From the NCBI GenBank assembly GCA_905160935.1, contig CAJHZI010000779.1, forward strand, positions 226,001 through 290,000: a stretch of DNA of 64,000 bases. Reading direction: 5' to 3'. Below, piece by piece: positions 1 to 19,174 of the stretch. Positions within the stretch are counted from its first letter, which is position 1, and each line of letters starts with the position of its first letter. Origin of the DNA: Enchytraeus crypticus. Lineage: Eukaryota; Annelida; Clitellata; Enchytraeida; Enchytraeidae. Made by a program: the position numbers and the translations under genes. The notes under the pieces were generated by a model that was not told the DNA's origin, ran no database searches, and was given only the letters and a program-made list of their open reading frames with translations.

Positions 1-470
1 AATACAGTACAATACAATACAGCACACTGCATACAGTACAGTTCCGTGCATTCCATTGCAGTACGGAATAGTACAGTACTGTACAGTACAATACAGTACA
101 GTACAATACAGTACAGTACAATACAGTACAGTTCAGTTCAGTACAATGCAGTGCAGTACAGTACATCACTGTACAGTATTGTACAGTGCAGTAAGTACAG
201 CACAGTAGTTCAATACAATACAGTACATTATAATACAGAGAAGTGCAGTACAGTATAGTAGAATACAATAATGTATAATGAAGTATGGCACAGTACAGTA
301 TAGTGCAGTACAGTACAGTACTGTACTGCACTTTACAGTACTGAACAGCACAGTGCAGTTCAATACCGTACAATACTGTATAGTACAGTACTGTACACTA
401 CTGAACTGTACTGTACAGTACTGTACAATAAAAGCACTGTACTCTGCAGTGCTATATGATCAGGATTAAA
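1..470. repeat. Degenerate ACAGT pentanucleotide array
   Basis: The stretch is built from variants of cagta/acagt/caata units and is open in several frames on both strands only because the unit is so simple. It runs off the left edge of the window. No coding signal. Confidence 0.9.
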
Positions 471-689
471 CTGTAATTATCTCGTATTCAAAGGTCACTT
501 CATGGGACAATCGATACCCCACTTGTTCTCTGCAAATATTTAGTTCCTAGAAAATAATAGACAAATATTGGCATATCTTTTAGCAAACATTAGCGGCTAA
601 TGGCCCTGAAGTCAAGCTTGGATTTGTTCAGTTGACGCAGCAAAGCTAATAGTCACTGCATCATTGATTACCTGATCAGTCATTTCAAA

Positions 690-755
690 TCTCTATCTCT
701 CTTTCCCTCTCTCTCTCTCTCTCTCTCCCTCTCTCTCTCTCTCTATCTCTCTCTC

Positions 756-818
<63 letters not shown>
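690..818. repeat. (CT)n followed by (TA)n microsatellite
   Basis: About 68 bases of CT-rich repeat pass directly into about 60 bases of perfect TA alternation. The apparent reading frame across it on the minus strand is repeat-derived. Confidence 0.95.
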
Positions 819-822
<4 letters not shown>

Positions 823-1649
823 TTTAAATTTTGCCAGTTGTAGTTTTTCTGTAGTTATAGTCATCATAGTCACTTTTTCAATCATTTCAAAACCTTTTGG
901 AGTTTTAAGAATTCAGTGGATATGATTTTTTAAATTTGATAGTCTATATCAACACGGCGTCCTATCAAGCTCACAGTGCGCATGTGAAAGTCAGTACAAA
1001 CGATATTCGATTGCTGGCTTGAATATCAGTAGCATCCTAATTGTTGTTATATAAGATCGATATTTAATTGAGGCTCTTTTGTGCATAGAAACTTTCACAA
1101 TACCAACAGCTCTCGACGTACACACGTGTGCCAGAGTATCAGATCACAGATTAGAATGAATTTTGCTGTAGATAAATTATTGGCGAAATTCTGAAGATAA
1201 ATTCATCATAACTGTCATTAAGATCTTAGATAGGCGACTCAAGTTGACATGCTGGTGATTAATTAATCATTATTCGGTTAGATTTAATGTTTACGATACT
1301 GGTTCCCATGAAATTTGCTTCATTTAGTGGCAACATAGTGACTCTTTGAGAATCTTTAGACATTCTCATATAGTAAACAGACATTCTATATATAAAAGAC
1401 ATTCCTATATACTAAATATTTAACAACCCATGAAAATTGCCGGCCTGTTTGAATATGCGCTATTCCTTTAAAATCTTGTATATTGTGTAGGCATAATCAT
1501 GTAATGTACAGTTTTAACTATAGTCATTTTATTACATGCATTATTTAAGTTCTCTTTAAACTCTATAAGCAATGGTTCAATTTTTATACAAACTTCATAA
1601 TATCTATAACGACTAACTTTTAAGTTTTTGGACGTTTTAAAATGCTACT
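819..1649. other. No gene seen; presumed kinase intron
   Basis: AT-rich unique-looking sequence with no reading frame or splice-flanked exon that I can recognise. It lies upstream of the first visible kinase exon, and the missing N-lobe exons are not found in it, so it is probably intron. Confidence 0.5.
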
Positions 1650-1860
1650 CAGACTTTGGGCTGAAAGCCTCAGGATTCGATTCTCGGCCTCGCTGATCTG
1701 AGGGTAAAATCTCGGACATTTACTGTACTGGCTACACGGAAAATGGACATAATTGATAGATAATAAAAAGTGATAGATATCAAAGTAGTTGATCATTTCA
1801 CTATAATGCGTATTATTATTATTGTTATTATATTATTGTAGTATTAATATTTTATTTTTA
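1650..1860 (+). mobile_element. SINE-B copy
   Basis: Carries the family marks in order: a box-B-like 'gattcgattctc', 'ctgatctgagggtaaaatc', 'actggctacacggaaaatgg', then 'gatagatatc' and 'gatcatttcactataatgcg', ending in an (ATT)n tail. The 5' third is diverged. Confidence 0.75.
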
Positions 1861-2063
1861 TTTGATAGAGTTCCAGAGCCACGGACGAAACAAATCATCT
1901 ATCAGACTATCCAGGCGATAAGCTTCTGTCATAATCAAAATGTATGCAACCGTATTTCTTTAAATATTTTAACTACTTTTATATTTTATTAGTTTAATTT
2001 ACTTATTTTATTTGAATTTGATTTGTTTATAGCAGAAGTATTTGTTTTGCTATAATTATCATC

Positions 2064-2185
2064 AACATCTTCTTCCCTTGAGTTCTAGTTAAACTCGGGT
2101 CAGAATTGGACAATCTCTAGCATTTCGGGAGTCCATGAGCTCACCAACCCAATGCCCTTTCGATTTAGCTCATGTCTCATAATTT
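2064..2185 (+). repeat. Family E repeat fragment
   Basis: Shares 'cttcttcccttga..cccag', 'gtcagaattgga' and 'gctcaccaacccaatgccct' with copies near 20.1 and 32.2 kb. Identity of the parent element unknown. Confidence 0.55.
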
Positions 2186-2455
2186 ATGATTTAGGTCACG
2201 TATCACAAGATAATAAAATATGATAAAAATAAAATATTAATTTTAAAATATTAATTAATCATAAAATATGATTTAACACGTATCATATAACTTATCTCAT
2301 ATGATTTAACTCGTACCATACGAATTAGCTCCTTACATTTTGGATTTGGAACATTAGATGGTAACCTCAGAAACGTTTCTAAAGTATTCGTGAGATGAGA
2401 GAACGGACGTTAAATGTGTCGACACTTCACTATCTCGTCGTTGAAATGTTTACAG

Positions 2456-8652
<6,197 letters not shown>

Positions 8653-8737
8653 GATGGCAGGAACTCTGGAAGGGTTTTGTAAGATATTATTTGTAGTATG
8701 TAGAAAGTGTAGGCAACGCGTGACGTTAGCGCGAAAA

Positions 8738-8743
8738 AATAAA
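8738..8743 (+). promoter_or_regulatory. Candidate poly(A) signal AATAAA of kinase gene
   Basis: Canonical hexamer 86 bases after the stop codon; no nearer one seen. Confidence 0.5.
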
Positions 8744-8759
8744 ACAAGAATCAACGCTG

Positions 8760-9404
8760 CGGATAAGACAGTCACTGACGACGCTAGCACATCTCAATAG
8801 ACCGCTTGAAACAGCGAGGTTTTTGGTTGAGTGTGGGGTAATGGTAACCCCAGTTAATTCGATAAACTGGGCGGAATGTGGAGAGATATGTTTGGGTCAT
8901 ATGTACAAGTGACAACATTTGAGTGTTAGTAGTTGGTTCGATTCTAATTCGTGTCAACAGAAAGAATGCAGCTGGGATACGCAATGAGCCAGCATAGTTG
9001 TCTCTTCAGCCTGGTGGACGTCTAGGGTACATTAACATTACAGGATGATGCTGTATTCTATAGAGACCTCAGCAAAGGTTTTGATAGCGTTAACGTATGT
9101 AATGATGGCGTAGTCAATACGCATGAAGCTACTGCAAAGTATATACCGGGAGTCAGACTTAGAGTTATATGCTCTACTTCTTCTGAAGGAGATCACGGTA
9201 GATTATTGGTAATATATTGGGTAAATGCGCTTCAAGATGTAAATATATATAATACAATGCAGCTGCTAACAAATTTGTTAGCCTTATCGTACAAGTATAC
9301 CTCGTTTTTGTATTTATTTCGATATAATTGGTCATTATTGTTATTACAGAATATTAAATCTTTAATCTTAGAATTTAAACACAAGGCGAAGAAATTAATA
9401 GATG
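8760..9404. other. Intergenic, no gene recognised
   Basis: AT-rich, no convincing exon on either strand between the kinase 3' end and family G. Confidence 0.5.
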
Positions 9405-9530
9405 GTATGTAGGTAGGTAGATAGGTTGTAGTGTGTTTAACGTCAAGGTTCCGAAGCACAAAACTTCTCTTCAAGACGACTCTTCACACTCGAGCTACCG
9501 TCACAGAGATTAAGGTAACAGTAATTTACT
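9405..9530 (+). repeat. Family G dispersed repeat
   Basis: 'gtgtttaacgtcaagg', 'cttcaagacgactc', 'cactcgagctaccgt' and 'ttaaggtaacagtaa' recur in reverse complement at 26440-26565. Confidence 0.65.
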
Positions 9531-10200
9531 GATAAACCAATGGTTAGTAACCTACTATGCAGTAAATAGAAATCCCAAATTAATAGATGGTTTTGTGTCT
9601 AGCTAGCGTTTTAATTAATATCAAGTATCTTAAAATAGGTGTTTAGAATAAAAGGGCTTAGATTAACCAAACCTTGTCGGAAATATTTGTTTAAATTAAC
9701 TTCTGTATGTTCAGCATAAAGTAATATTTTAAATATAAATCAAATGAAAAATTCATTAGTAACAAACTTTTTGTAGTCAGATGTCGTTAATTAAATGCTA
9801 CTAAATATGATCGCATATCGGCTACATTTTATAAGAATGCATGCATTATGTCGGCATTATCTTTGCGCAAGTTGTAAATTGTAATGTATGAATGCATTGT
9901 TACTATTTGTTCGCACACATGGCTGAAAGCAGGAAGCTACGGGTTCGAATTCTTCTATTGTCTCTGAGATTATACTTCGAGCTGATAAAGTGACATTAAA
10001 TTTAGATATTATTTTTCTTTAATGTATTTATGTATGGATCTCAATTGTTCTGTAGTTTAGGGTAGCTACATATGCAGTTCTATAATATTGGTGTTTGGAA
10101 TAACAGAAAAATGTTATTCAGTAAATAATTAAAATCGCTTATTAGAAATAGACTTTGTTAGTTTGATATAATAAACATAGATATATTTAAATAATAAGAA
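9531..10200. other. Intergenic, no gene recognised
   Basis: AT-rich. A stretch near 9930-9960 has a tRNA-like 'cgggttcgaattc' but no foldable tRNA around it that I can build. Confidence 0.5.
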
Positions 10201-10277
10201 TTATTATTGTTATTGTTATTATTATTATTGTAACATCGAGTAGCCAGGCGGCTATTCATCTCATATTGCTGAAATAA

Positions 10278-10329
<52 letters not shown>

Positions 10330-10355
10330 AATATATATATATAATATATATATTT
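10201..10355. repeat. (ATT)n and (TA)n microsatellites
   Basis: ATT repeat to about 10237, then TA alternation at 10279-10355 with small interruptions. Confidence 0.92.
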
Positions 10356-10815
10356 GTAAGTTTAAATATTATTATTACTATTATTATTATTATTTATATT
10401 TTATTACTTTAATTTTATAAGAACTCCAAAAAGGATCACACAACCCTGTACAGTTCACAAACAAAGCAGTCGATCCAACACAAGCAACACTTAAACATAA
10501 ACTAACAGTGAACCATGGTGAATATTAAATGGAAATAAATTAAGAATTAAAGGGAAAATAAGAAATATTAATAGGCAAGGTAATAATAGTAAGATAATAT
10601 CATCTAAATGTACATCCAACAATACCCAAGTTAAATGCGTTTTTTATCGGTAGATTAAATGTTGTAACTTTTCCTGGTAATTATGAATATTTAGTATGTA
10701 ATCGCAGTTTTATAATACCATCTATAACAAGTAATTGTACATACGCCCTTTTTAGTATCAATAAATCAAATACTGCCGCAGCTTTTTGTTTCATTGAGTC
10801 TCTTAGATGTAGCAG

Positions 10816-10918
10816 AAAGCGGTTAGCTGTATTTAAGCTACTACGTTATTGGTAGCCTACAAGTTGTAATTGTTTAGCGGGTAGCTGTATTTAAGCTACT
10901 ACGCTAACAGTAGCCTAC
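10816..10918 (+). repeat. Tandem direct repeat of about 45 bases
   Basis: 'ggttagctgtatttaagcta' with 'ctacg' and 'gtagcctac' occurs twice, at about 10820 and 10879. Confidence 0.8.
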
Positions 10919-11118
10919 CGGTAGTATTTGGATAAGACGAAACATCTGCTGAAGGTGAAATTTTCGGCTCAAGTGAATTAAGAGCCCTGGATTCAAAAAA
11001 CGGCCAGGTTACTGCTGTAAAGAAATCCTATTCAGCGGTGTAAGTTAGTCTGTCCAAGATGAACTAATTGTGTACCTGGGCTAGTTTCTTTGTAACGTTT
11101 AGAAAATATGAATAAGAT

Positions 11119-11255
11119 AAAGCTGGTAAAGCTAAGGCTAACGTCAGTTTCCTCACTCAAAAGCGATATCAGTGACGGGCGAGCCCAGGATTTGAACCCC
11201 GCACAAACTGATTCGCGGTCGAGTGTCTTATCTACTTCGCCACTGGATCCAGCCA
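11119..11255 (-). mobile_element. SINE-A copy
   Basis: Reverse complement carries 'gccagtggcgaagtag' head, box B 'gggttcaaatcctgggctcg', 'gaggaaactgacgttagcc' and 'ttagctttaccagcttta'. Near full length. Confidence 0.82.
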
Positions 11256-11368
11256 CAAAATGTAAGGAAATCGTGAAAACATGTGCTTATGTTATGTGTG
11301 AAACCGTGCGAAATACAGTTAATTTGACGTTAGCGTTTTCTTATAGGGTTCAAAGAAACTGAACCCGT

Positions 11369-11580
11369 CATAGTGAAACGATCATCCATGATAATATCTA
11401 TCTCTATAAATATCATGTGTTTGAAACTTTATATAGGCAATATAAGCAATTACCATAGTTCCATCTCCGTGAATGTCTTATATTTACAATGTCAAAATAT
11501 CACCCGGGAATCGAACCTAGAACCTGTGGACAGCCATTTATAGCGTCGTGACGTTTTGTCACATCCTTTACACACTGGCT
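11369..11580 (-). mobile_element. SINE-B copy, old
   Basis: Reverse complement keeps 'ggttcgattcccgggtgata', a degenerate middle and 'gatcgtttcactatga'; order matches other SINE-B copies but divergence is high. Confidence 0.5.
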
Positions 11581-12783
11581 CTTTTTAGTCTATGTTTAAT
11601 GTTGCCATGTTCAAAGGTGACATTGCAAATAGTTGAGCTCGGAATACAACATAAATACAAATTAAAGATATAGAACGAAAAATAAATAGAATAAAGATAC
11701 AGAGAAAGATATAGAACGAAAGCGAGGCATGTCCACTATTTCATTATAAAGCAGGATGTTTAATTTTCGTTATGTAATGATAATTTACTTTAAAATCTAT
11801 TTAGAGTTAGTTTATTGATCTAAAACATGTAAGGCGAAATTACACAAATCAAACAAAACATGTATGTAATAAATCTCAAAAATCTTAAAGCTCGAGAGAT
11901 GCCAAAATAATAATCAAAAATTGTAGTGATATACTTTGTTTAATTATATTTTTTCAAGTTTTCAGTACATCTGAATTTAATACATAGACTTGAAATACTG
12001 TGGGCTATAAAACTATTAGATTAATAATATTAATTATAGGTTTATATCAAATTACATAGGACTATGTATAAGTCATGCAATCTTTATAGATTAACGAAAG
12101 AGAGAAAAATCAAAACAAAAGTCTTTGCATAAAACTATATTAATTATAGCGCAATCTATTAACCAATACTAAAAATATGTAATTACAAACTGATGAAAAG
12201 ATGAAGTCATCATTCTAATAATTCAATCAATCAAACAATTAATCCATCTATCAATCGATCTACAATCCATCAATCAATCAAGTAACAAGCCCTCAATCTA
12301 TGCAACTTGACAACTTTAAGTATTTCAAACGTATTTTAAGCACCAATTATGAACCTATTACGTATTCTGTGTACGTTGGCAACCGCATGTGTGTTGTAAC
12401 AAATTTATAGCCCTATTATATTTTACTTAAATGTAATTAGCGATATTATCCAGCTAAACTCAAGTAATACATGTATGTTCTAAGATATGAACAGACTTAA
12501 TTAATTTACGTATACTTTAAGAATATAGTATGTATAGTATATAATATAGTATAATACATGCACATAATATCATCATCATCTTCCCTTAAATCCCAGTTTA
12601 ACCAGGGTCGATATACGAATAGAATTTCTCCAGTCCTCTTATGTCTACCCATTCGTTTAAGTTTCTATAATATATAGAATAGAATAATATATGATATAGA
12701 ATATAGTATGTATATTATATAGAACACAGTTATGAACTCATCGTCAAATTAAATAAACTCTAGAAGCGGTAAACGCCTATCCA
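11581..12783. other. 3' flank of the GPCR gene, no gene recognised
   Basis: AT-rich with 'aatcaatc' runs near 12220-12290 and a family E fragment at 12569-12665 ('cttcccttaaatcccagttt'). No canonical AATAAA on the minus strand close to the GPCR stop was found, so the transcript end is unresolved. Confidence 0.5.
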
Positions 12784-15534
12784 CTAAATGATCACAATTT
12801 GCAAGTCTTCCAAACCGCAAACACTGAAGGCATTTCTTGAGTCTTGACACTGAGCAGCGCCCAGCACTCGCGGTATGTCTGGAGTCAGTGGTGCGCTCAT
12901 TGGATTCATCTGGGCTGAGGAGAAAAGCAGTTGTTCCCTTGGCAAGACATTCGTCAGATCTTCTCCGTTTCCCGTTTCCAGATCTCTGGAAGACACTTCC
13001 CAGTTGGCTGTAGCAGAGTTCGGCGTAGAGGTGCATATTCCTGGCCTGTGATATTTTCCATGGAAACGATGTGCACTACTGATGGAGTCGCTGACAATGA
13101 AATCCTCAGACTGCTGGCTCTGCGAGTAGGATTCGGTGGGTCTACTTCCGAGTGAAGTCATCTTCAAGTCAAGTGATGCTTCATTTTCCTCGCAATGATG
13201 TTTCATTAGATACATCGCAAAAGAATTATTGCCTTCATCGTGTTTCAATTGCATAGCCAATGAATTACCTTCAGCATCTAAACGTATATTAGAGGAATTG
13301 TTAGAAGTGTAATGTATTTCTAAGTATTTTTCCAATGTATCGTTTCCATTTAGATCCTTTTCAGAAGCACCGCCAATTTTTTGAAGGACAGTTTTTCCGT
13401 CATTTTGTTTCTCCTGAGGCGCCATTTCAGGCGAATCCTGTGAGTTTCTAGCCCTTTGATGGGCTATGGCTTGATCAGAATCATTTCTGATTCCTTCCAC
13501 ACCTTGACCTAACTCATCTCTCATTGCCCTCTCTTTTCCAGTTCCCAAGGATCCACTTTCTCTGCTCCACTTCTCGCCACCATCTCCTGATATGATATTC
13601 GGATAGTATTCCAGATTCGCAAATTCAGGAAAACTATAATTTCTTTTCAAAATTTCAAGTCCTTCTGGAAGAGAATGATATAATGTAATCGGTTTAAATT
13701 TATTAGATGCATCCGATAAATCGGCGAGCAGTCGAATGTCTTGATCGGAATATCCGCAAATTTTTTTTTGCAGTGAAGCAGTCAGTTTTACGTTCGTTTC
13801 GTTCAAGCAATCTCCAATACTGATATTTCCCATGGCTGCATCCTGGCTGGTTACATGAATCATTGAAGGTTTCTGACTAGGACTACCTATAGTCAAGTAG
13901 TAGGAGGGGAGTGGTGAATCTTTCATGCTTCCTCTTTCCAACAACGACGAGGTTTCATTCGCCAGGTGAAGTCCTGATTCTCCTATCAACGATGACGTAT
14001 TATTCGGCAGATAGATTCCTAAACGCTTTTCGGCAAATGGAGTCCTAAACGAATGAAGCCTCATCAAAGGTAAGGCTTCATTCGCTAGGTGGAAACATAA
14101 TTCTCCCTTTAATAATGAGGCTTCATTCGTCAGATGAGGTTCTAAACCACTTTCCAATAAGGAGTCTTCGTTTGCCAGATTTGGTCCCAATCTGATATCC
14201 TGTGCCGATTTATTCTTCTCTAAGCCGGAGAATCCCACCTCTACCTCGTTGTCTATCTGCTGTAGAGAAGTAGGACCCGGATCTTCTGCTAACAGATGGA
14301 CAGAAAACAATTCAGACTTTATCATATCAGTTGATTTTAAAGTTTCATCCAAGTTTTCAAAAATTGAAATGAAACATTCCACAGAAGGCTCAGACTTTTC
14401 GTTTTGTAGATCCTTATCAGGGGTTCTAAGAACTGAACAATGTGCTGGATGGGCAATATCGGGATATTCTGATACATTTGTCTCTCTTACTTCTAAAATC
14501 TCTTTCTTCCTGTTGTCCTGCATGGAATATAGTTCAGGATTTAATGCAGGATTCACGGGAGATGGAAAATATTTTAAATTATCTCTTGAATTCTCAATTC
14601 TCGGGAAAGGACATTCCAATCCCGTCTCTAGATCGCTACCAATCTGAACACTGAAGTATTTTCTCGCTATTCCATCCATTGGGTAGGTCATTATTGAATT
14701 CTCCACATTTCTTGACCCAGCCTTTATGAGTGAATTGAGACTTTGACAGTAGGTAACATTCACAGTGCGGCGGGCTTCTGGTTTGAATTCGTTCGTAGTG
14801 CATTCACCTCTTCTTACGGTAGTAGCAGTATTTTCACTGTGTCCTAGAACTACCGCGATATCCTTCAAGGAAAATCCACTGTTAGAATCTGGGCAACAGT
14901 TTATCATAGTGCCATTCTTCGCTCCATTTTTATCTGCACCATTTTCTGCACCATGTTTCTTCTCAGTATTCTCAGAACCGATTCCATCACACTTGCGTTC
15001 ACAACAGATCTGAGGTAGATTTCCTTTGTTGTGGAGAATACAGTTCGAGTTGTACGAATCAGTATAACTGGAACAACTACAAGAACTACCGCTGTCATCT
15101 GGCGAGTAAGACACATTACGCTTGTTATTTCCTGCATATCTGCGAGCTTCAATATCACTAACACCTTGATCAAGACTTCTCGGCCTAGTATCGGCGGATC
15201 TCTTGCAGCCTTCCTTCCTGGAAAAACGGCCTCCATCGTAACAGAGGCATTCGCAAGATGTCACTACAGGTCCAATGGTCTCACTGGGCATCTTTCCAGT
15301 ATTATGAATCCTGCAAAAGAACTCGCAGCTGTGAGAACTTAAGGCTGGAGTGCTGGAAAAACGATGAGATTTGCCTCGTGGAATGTTTTGCATTTCGGTG
15401 GAAGTGTTGTCGGTGGAAAATCCTTTTGCTTCTTCTGGATTCTGGACTTGACTCTCACAGGGGACATCATCAAAGTCCGATGCAAAAAAGGAACCGTTTT
15501 CTAACTTCCAGGTCGCGATCAACTCGGCAGTTTC
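12784..15534 (-). CDS. GPCR last exon: giant cytoplasmic tail
   Basis: Acceptor 'gtacattgacag' then GAAACTGCCGAG in phase 0; stop TAG at 12784. 916 codons without a stop, hydrophilic, Ser/Asn/Glu-rich, no membrane helix, so likely disordered. It opens by extending the coiled coil of the preceding exon (ETAELIATWK) and ends LQIVII, a possible hydrophobic PDZ-type terminus. Contains Cys-rich short patches (HSCEFFCRIH, CECLCYDG, GSSCSCSSY) and an internal repeat block. The exon is the longest coding stretch in the window. Confidence 0.8.
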   Translation of the reverse strand, partial: ETAELIATWKLENGSFFASDFDDVPCESQVQNPEEAKGFSTDNTSTEMQNIPRGKSHRFSSTPALSSHSCEFFCRIHNTGKMPSETIGPVVTSCECLCYDGGRFSRKEGCKRSADTRPRSLDQGVSDIEARRYAGNNKRNVSYSPDDSGSSCSCSSYTDSYNSNCILHNKGNLPQICCERKCDGIGSENTEKKHGAENGADKNGAKNGTMINCCPDSNSGFSLKDIAVVLGHSENTATTVRRGECTTNEFKPEARRTVNVTYCQSLNSLIKAGSRNVENSIMTYPMDGIARKYFSVQIGSDLETGLECPFPRIENSRDNLKYFPSPVNPALNPELYSMQDNRKKEILEVRETNVSEYPDIAHPAHCSVLRTPDKDLQNEKSEPSVECFISIFENLDETLKSTDMIKSELFSVHLLAEDPGPTSLQQIDNEVEVGFSGLEKNKSAQDIRLGPNLANEDSLLESGLEPHLTNEASLLKGELCFHLANEALPLMRLHSFRTPFAEKRLGIYLPNNTSSLIGESGLHLANETSSLLERGSMKDSPLPSYYLTIGSPSQKPSMIHVTSQDAAMGNISIGDCLNETNVKLTASLQKKICGYSDQDIRLLADLSDASNKFKPITLYHSLPEGLEILKRNYSFPEFANLEYYPNIISGDGGEKWSRESGSLGTGKERAMRDELGQGVEGIRNDSDQAIAHQRARNSQDSPEMAPQEKQNDGKTVLQKIGGASEKDLNGNDTLEKYLEIHYTSNNSSNIRLDAEGNSLAMQLKHDEGNNSFAMYLMKHHCEENEASLDLKMTSLGSRPTESYSQSQQSEDFIVSDSISSAHRFHGKYHRPGICTSTPNSATANWEVSSRDLETGNGEDLTNVLPREQLLFSSAQMNPMSAPLTPDIPRVLGAAQCQDSRNAFSVCGLEDLQIVII

Positions 15535-15607
15535 CTGTCAATGTACAATCCAACGGATAATTTTAACCAGGTGTGCCGCTTTTCAATAATTTATAATAAG
15601 AGATTTT

Positions 15608-15670
<63 letters not shown>

Positions 15671-15775
15671 GAGCCATGTTTATGTAAAAGATGCAAAGAA
15701 CATAATTATTTAATTATTTATCCTGCACAGAGAGAGAGAGAGAGAGAGTGAGAGAGAGAGAGAGAGAGTGAGAGT

Positions 15776-15837
<62 letters not shown>

Positions 15838-18800
15838 ACGAGAGGCATCGTAATTTCCATAGGCATTGACTTTAGAATCTAATATAATTACATCTCTAAC
15901 TTTCGATGCATTAAATATTCGATATAACCCAGAAGCGGCAGTGTGGATGACTGCAGATCATAATTACATCTATCAATCAGGGACGCTTCTCATTATCCAT
16001 AATTTCTTATTAATCATTATATTAATAGGAATATAGTAAGAAAAAATTAAACCTTTTTGAGATTTCGCCCAATTAAAGCAATCTCTGCTTTTATCATCGC
16101 CTCTCTTTCTCTCCTGTAGTCTTCCTCTCTACGCAGAATATCTTCAACGTTGTCAGATACGAGGCAACCCAAACATGGCAGTAATTTTCCAAGCATGGCT
16201 GCACCGGATGTAGCATGGATGCAGGGACATTCGCGCACGGATTCGAAGTCTTTGTCGTATCCGTCAGCCAATCCTCTCGTCCTCAGCCAAGATTCGGCAA
16301 ATTGGTGTCTTTCTGTCAGAATATCGGCACATATCTCTGCGTCACTTAGAACACCACGCTTTCGTTGATCCCTTAGCAGTATTACCTGTGCAAAAATAGA
16401 GAAATATGAATTGAATTTCACAAAATAATATCAATTTTACTTCGATTGACGTCCTGACTGACATCATCCTGGAATCAGGAAGCGGACGTTAACCCTTTAA
16501 TATTATTATTCTTCAAAGTAGCAGCTCCAAGATACATGAATGTCCTACTCACATGTTGCTTTTCACGCTCCATAAAGAGCACACCATCGATTAAAGAGTT
16601 AATCGATGAGTAATCCACAGTAATCCCTTCACAAATTACTGTGCCTTGTCCACACCTTAATGTAGCCTATAGCTTGGGAATAATATGGGTTCTAATGTGG
16701 CTTACTGTTGCCGTCCTAAAAGAAGGCAACGGGAAACCACCCCAAAAGAAATTAAAAGCTTCTATCATAAAAATTAAAATCTATTATCCTAAAATCAATT
16801 AAAAGCTTTTTTCGTCATCATTATCATCATCATCATCTTCATCATCCCTTGAATCCCAGTTTAATTAGGGTCGGGATACGAATGGACTATCTCAAATTCT
16901 CTCTGTCCTTCGTCATATCATCAGTCAATCCCCTATTTGAGACTTTTCCATTCGTTTAAATGGTAAAAATAATAAGTAGCAAAGAAATTAAAAGATCTTA
17001 ATTATCATAAAAGAAATTAAAAACTATTATCAGAAAAGAACTTAAAATCTCTTATCATAATAGCGGGTATAGCTAAAGTCAATTTCCTCACTCGAAAGCG
17101 ATGTCAGTGACGGGCGAGCCCAGGATTTGAATCCCGCACATACTGATCCGCGGTCGAGTATCTTACCGACATCGCCACTAGCTCCAGCCAGTGATGGTGT
17201 ATTATATTTATGGTCTTGTATTGATGTATTGTATTTAGGAATGGTATATTGAAGTATTTAGGGTTGGTGTATTGTATTTAGTGTTGGTGTATTGATGTAT
17301 TTAGGAATGGTATATTGAAGTCTTACCGACTTCGCCACTGGCTCCAGCCAGTAAAGGCCATAAAAGAAATGCGATGGTACTATAATAATAGAAATTAAAA
17401 GCACTTGTAACTGACTAATTGATTGATACGCAAATGACTACTAATACTCACGGTGGGTATATACAGGAAGGTTATGCAGATGGTTAGACCAATCCACACT
17501 GCCAGGACCTCTATGACGTAATATCTCGTTCTGTCCATCCACTGAGAACTCGTAACAAGAAGAGGCAGAGTTACCACTGCCAGTAAAACTGCGGTATAAA
17601 TCACCACGCCTTGTCTTTTTGAATCCATTAGTGATGGTACCGTTATGAAGCGCAATAACCAGGCTTTATAGGCGCAGAATGAGAGTATGGAACCGTTGTA
17701 GAGGTAGATCAAGCCCAGCCAAAGCCAGGGTAGGCTGGAAGAGCAAAACGTGTGGGATACCAAATGTAGAGGCTGGTTTTCTGTTGAATTCGTCTTAATC
17801 TAGTAGCAAAGATAACAATAAGCATCCATTTAGTTAGGTTAAATTATTATCACATACTGATAAATTTGAATCAGATGAAATATTCTCCCCATCTATGACA
17901 TTGTTATTCTTTACACTTGTTAATTAATTTACTAATTATTAATTAATTAGTATTTATTTATTAAATTTTAAAAACTCAACTAGGAGCAATTTAGGAATCC
18001 TTCAATTCTTATCAGCATATTGTTCACTCATACCTTTGGGGCTGGTTTTAATATTAACTGTTAATTGCAAGATTAGACTTCATTAATGTACAATATATAA
18101 AATGAATTTACTGAAAAAATCTACTGAAAAAAATCAGTTGAATAAAAGTTTGTTACAATTATATATACTACTGTTTCTATTTTGAACTATCGCAACATTT
18201 TTAATGGTTAACGAATACATATTGTGATCTAACCACATGACGAGAAAGTAGCTTACCTGTAGCCAGCTCTCCGTGCGGCAGCTGATTGGATCAAAAAGGT
18301 TCCACGGGATGAGAATAAGAAGATCCCCAGCAGAGATGAGCAGAGTACTAACAATAATCTGTGGGTCCTTTATCACCTGTGAGAAAATATGTTATATACA
18401 GTTAGACAATTGACTTCCTAACAATAATTTGTGGATCCTATATTACGTGTGAGAAAATATGTTATATCCATTTAGAAAATTAATACGAGAGCTAGCGTTA
18501 TATAGTAGGTGTTAATTAATTCATAAATTATTTACTTATTTATTTATTTATTATTTATTATATTATTTATAGTATTTATTTCTTAAATATTAAAAACTCT
18601 ATTATACTATTAATTATTATACTTGTTAATTGCAAGGTTAGACTTCTAATGTGCAATATATCGAATGAATTTACTGAACAAATCCATTGAAAGAGTCTAT
18701 TGAATAAAAGTTTGTTATAATTACTCGTGCTACGGTTGCATTTATTTTAAAACTATTTCATAATTTTTAATTGTTAAAATGAAAAGTTAAAATTAAACTT

Positions 18801-19134
18801 AATTTAAAAAATTAAAATAATTACAATCAATTTAAAATATATAGTGTGTCTACCATTTTGTGGTGAAATAAAGGATTTTCATTTTTCAGGGTAAACAGGA
18901 TTGTTTTCTGAAGGAATGACTCCCCTGCCCAGTAAATTTTAGTCGAAGCTGAGGAAGGCATAGTGGGCCCACCTCGTTATAAGCAGAATCCCCTAAGAAT
19001 AATGATATGTCCAGAGGAATGCTATTGGTGATGTAAAGATCCACTCGTACGTGGACACGAAGAAGAAACGGAAGATAGAGATGAGTGGAGCCGTTATATA
19101 CCATGGACCTGCCAGTAAGCAGTGCACTAAGAGA

Positions 19135-19174
<40 letters not shown>

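Noticed and set aside
14249-15560. Several plus-strand frames of 70-132 codons
   Set aside because: Antisense shadows of the GPCR tail exon, which is supported by phase, splice sites and length.
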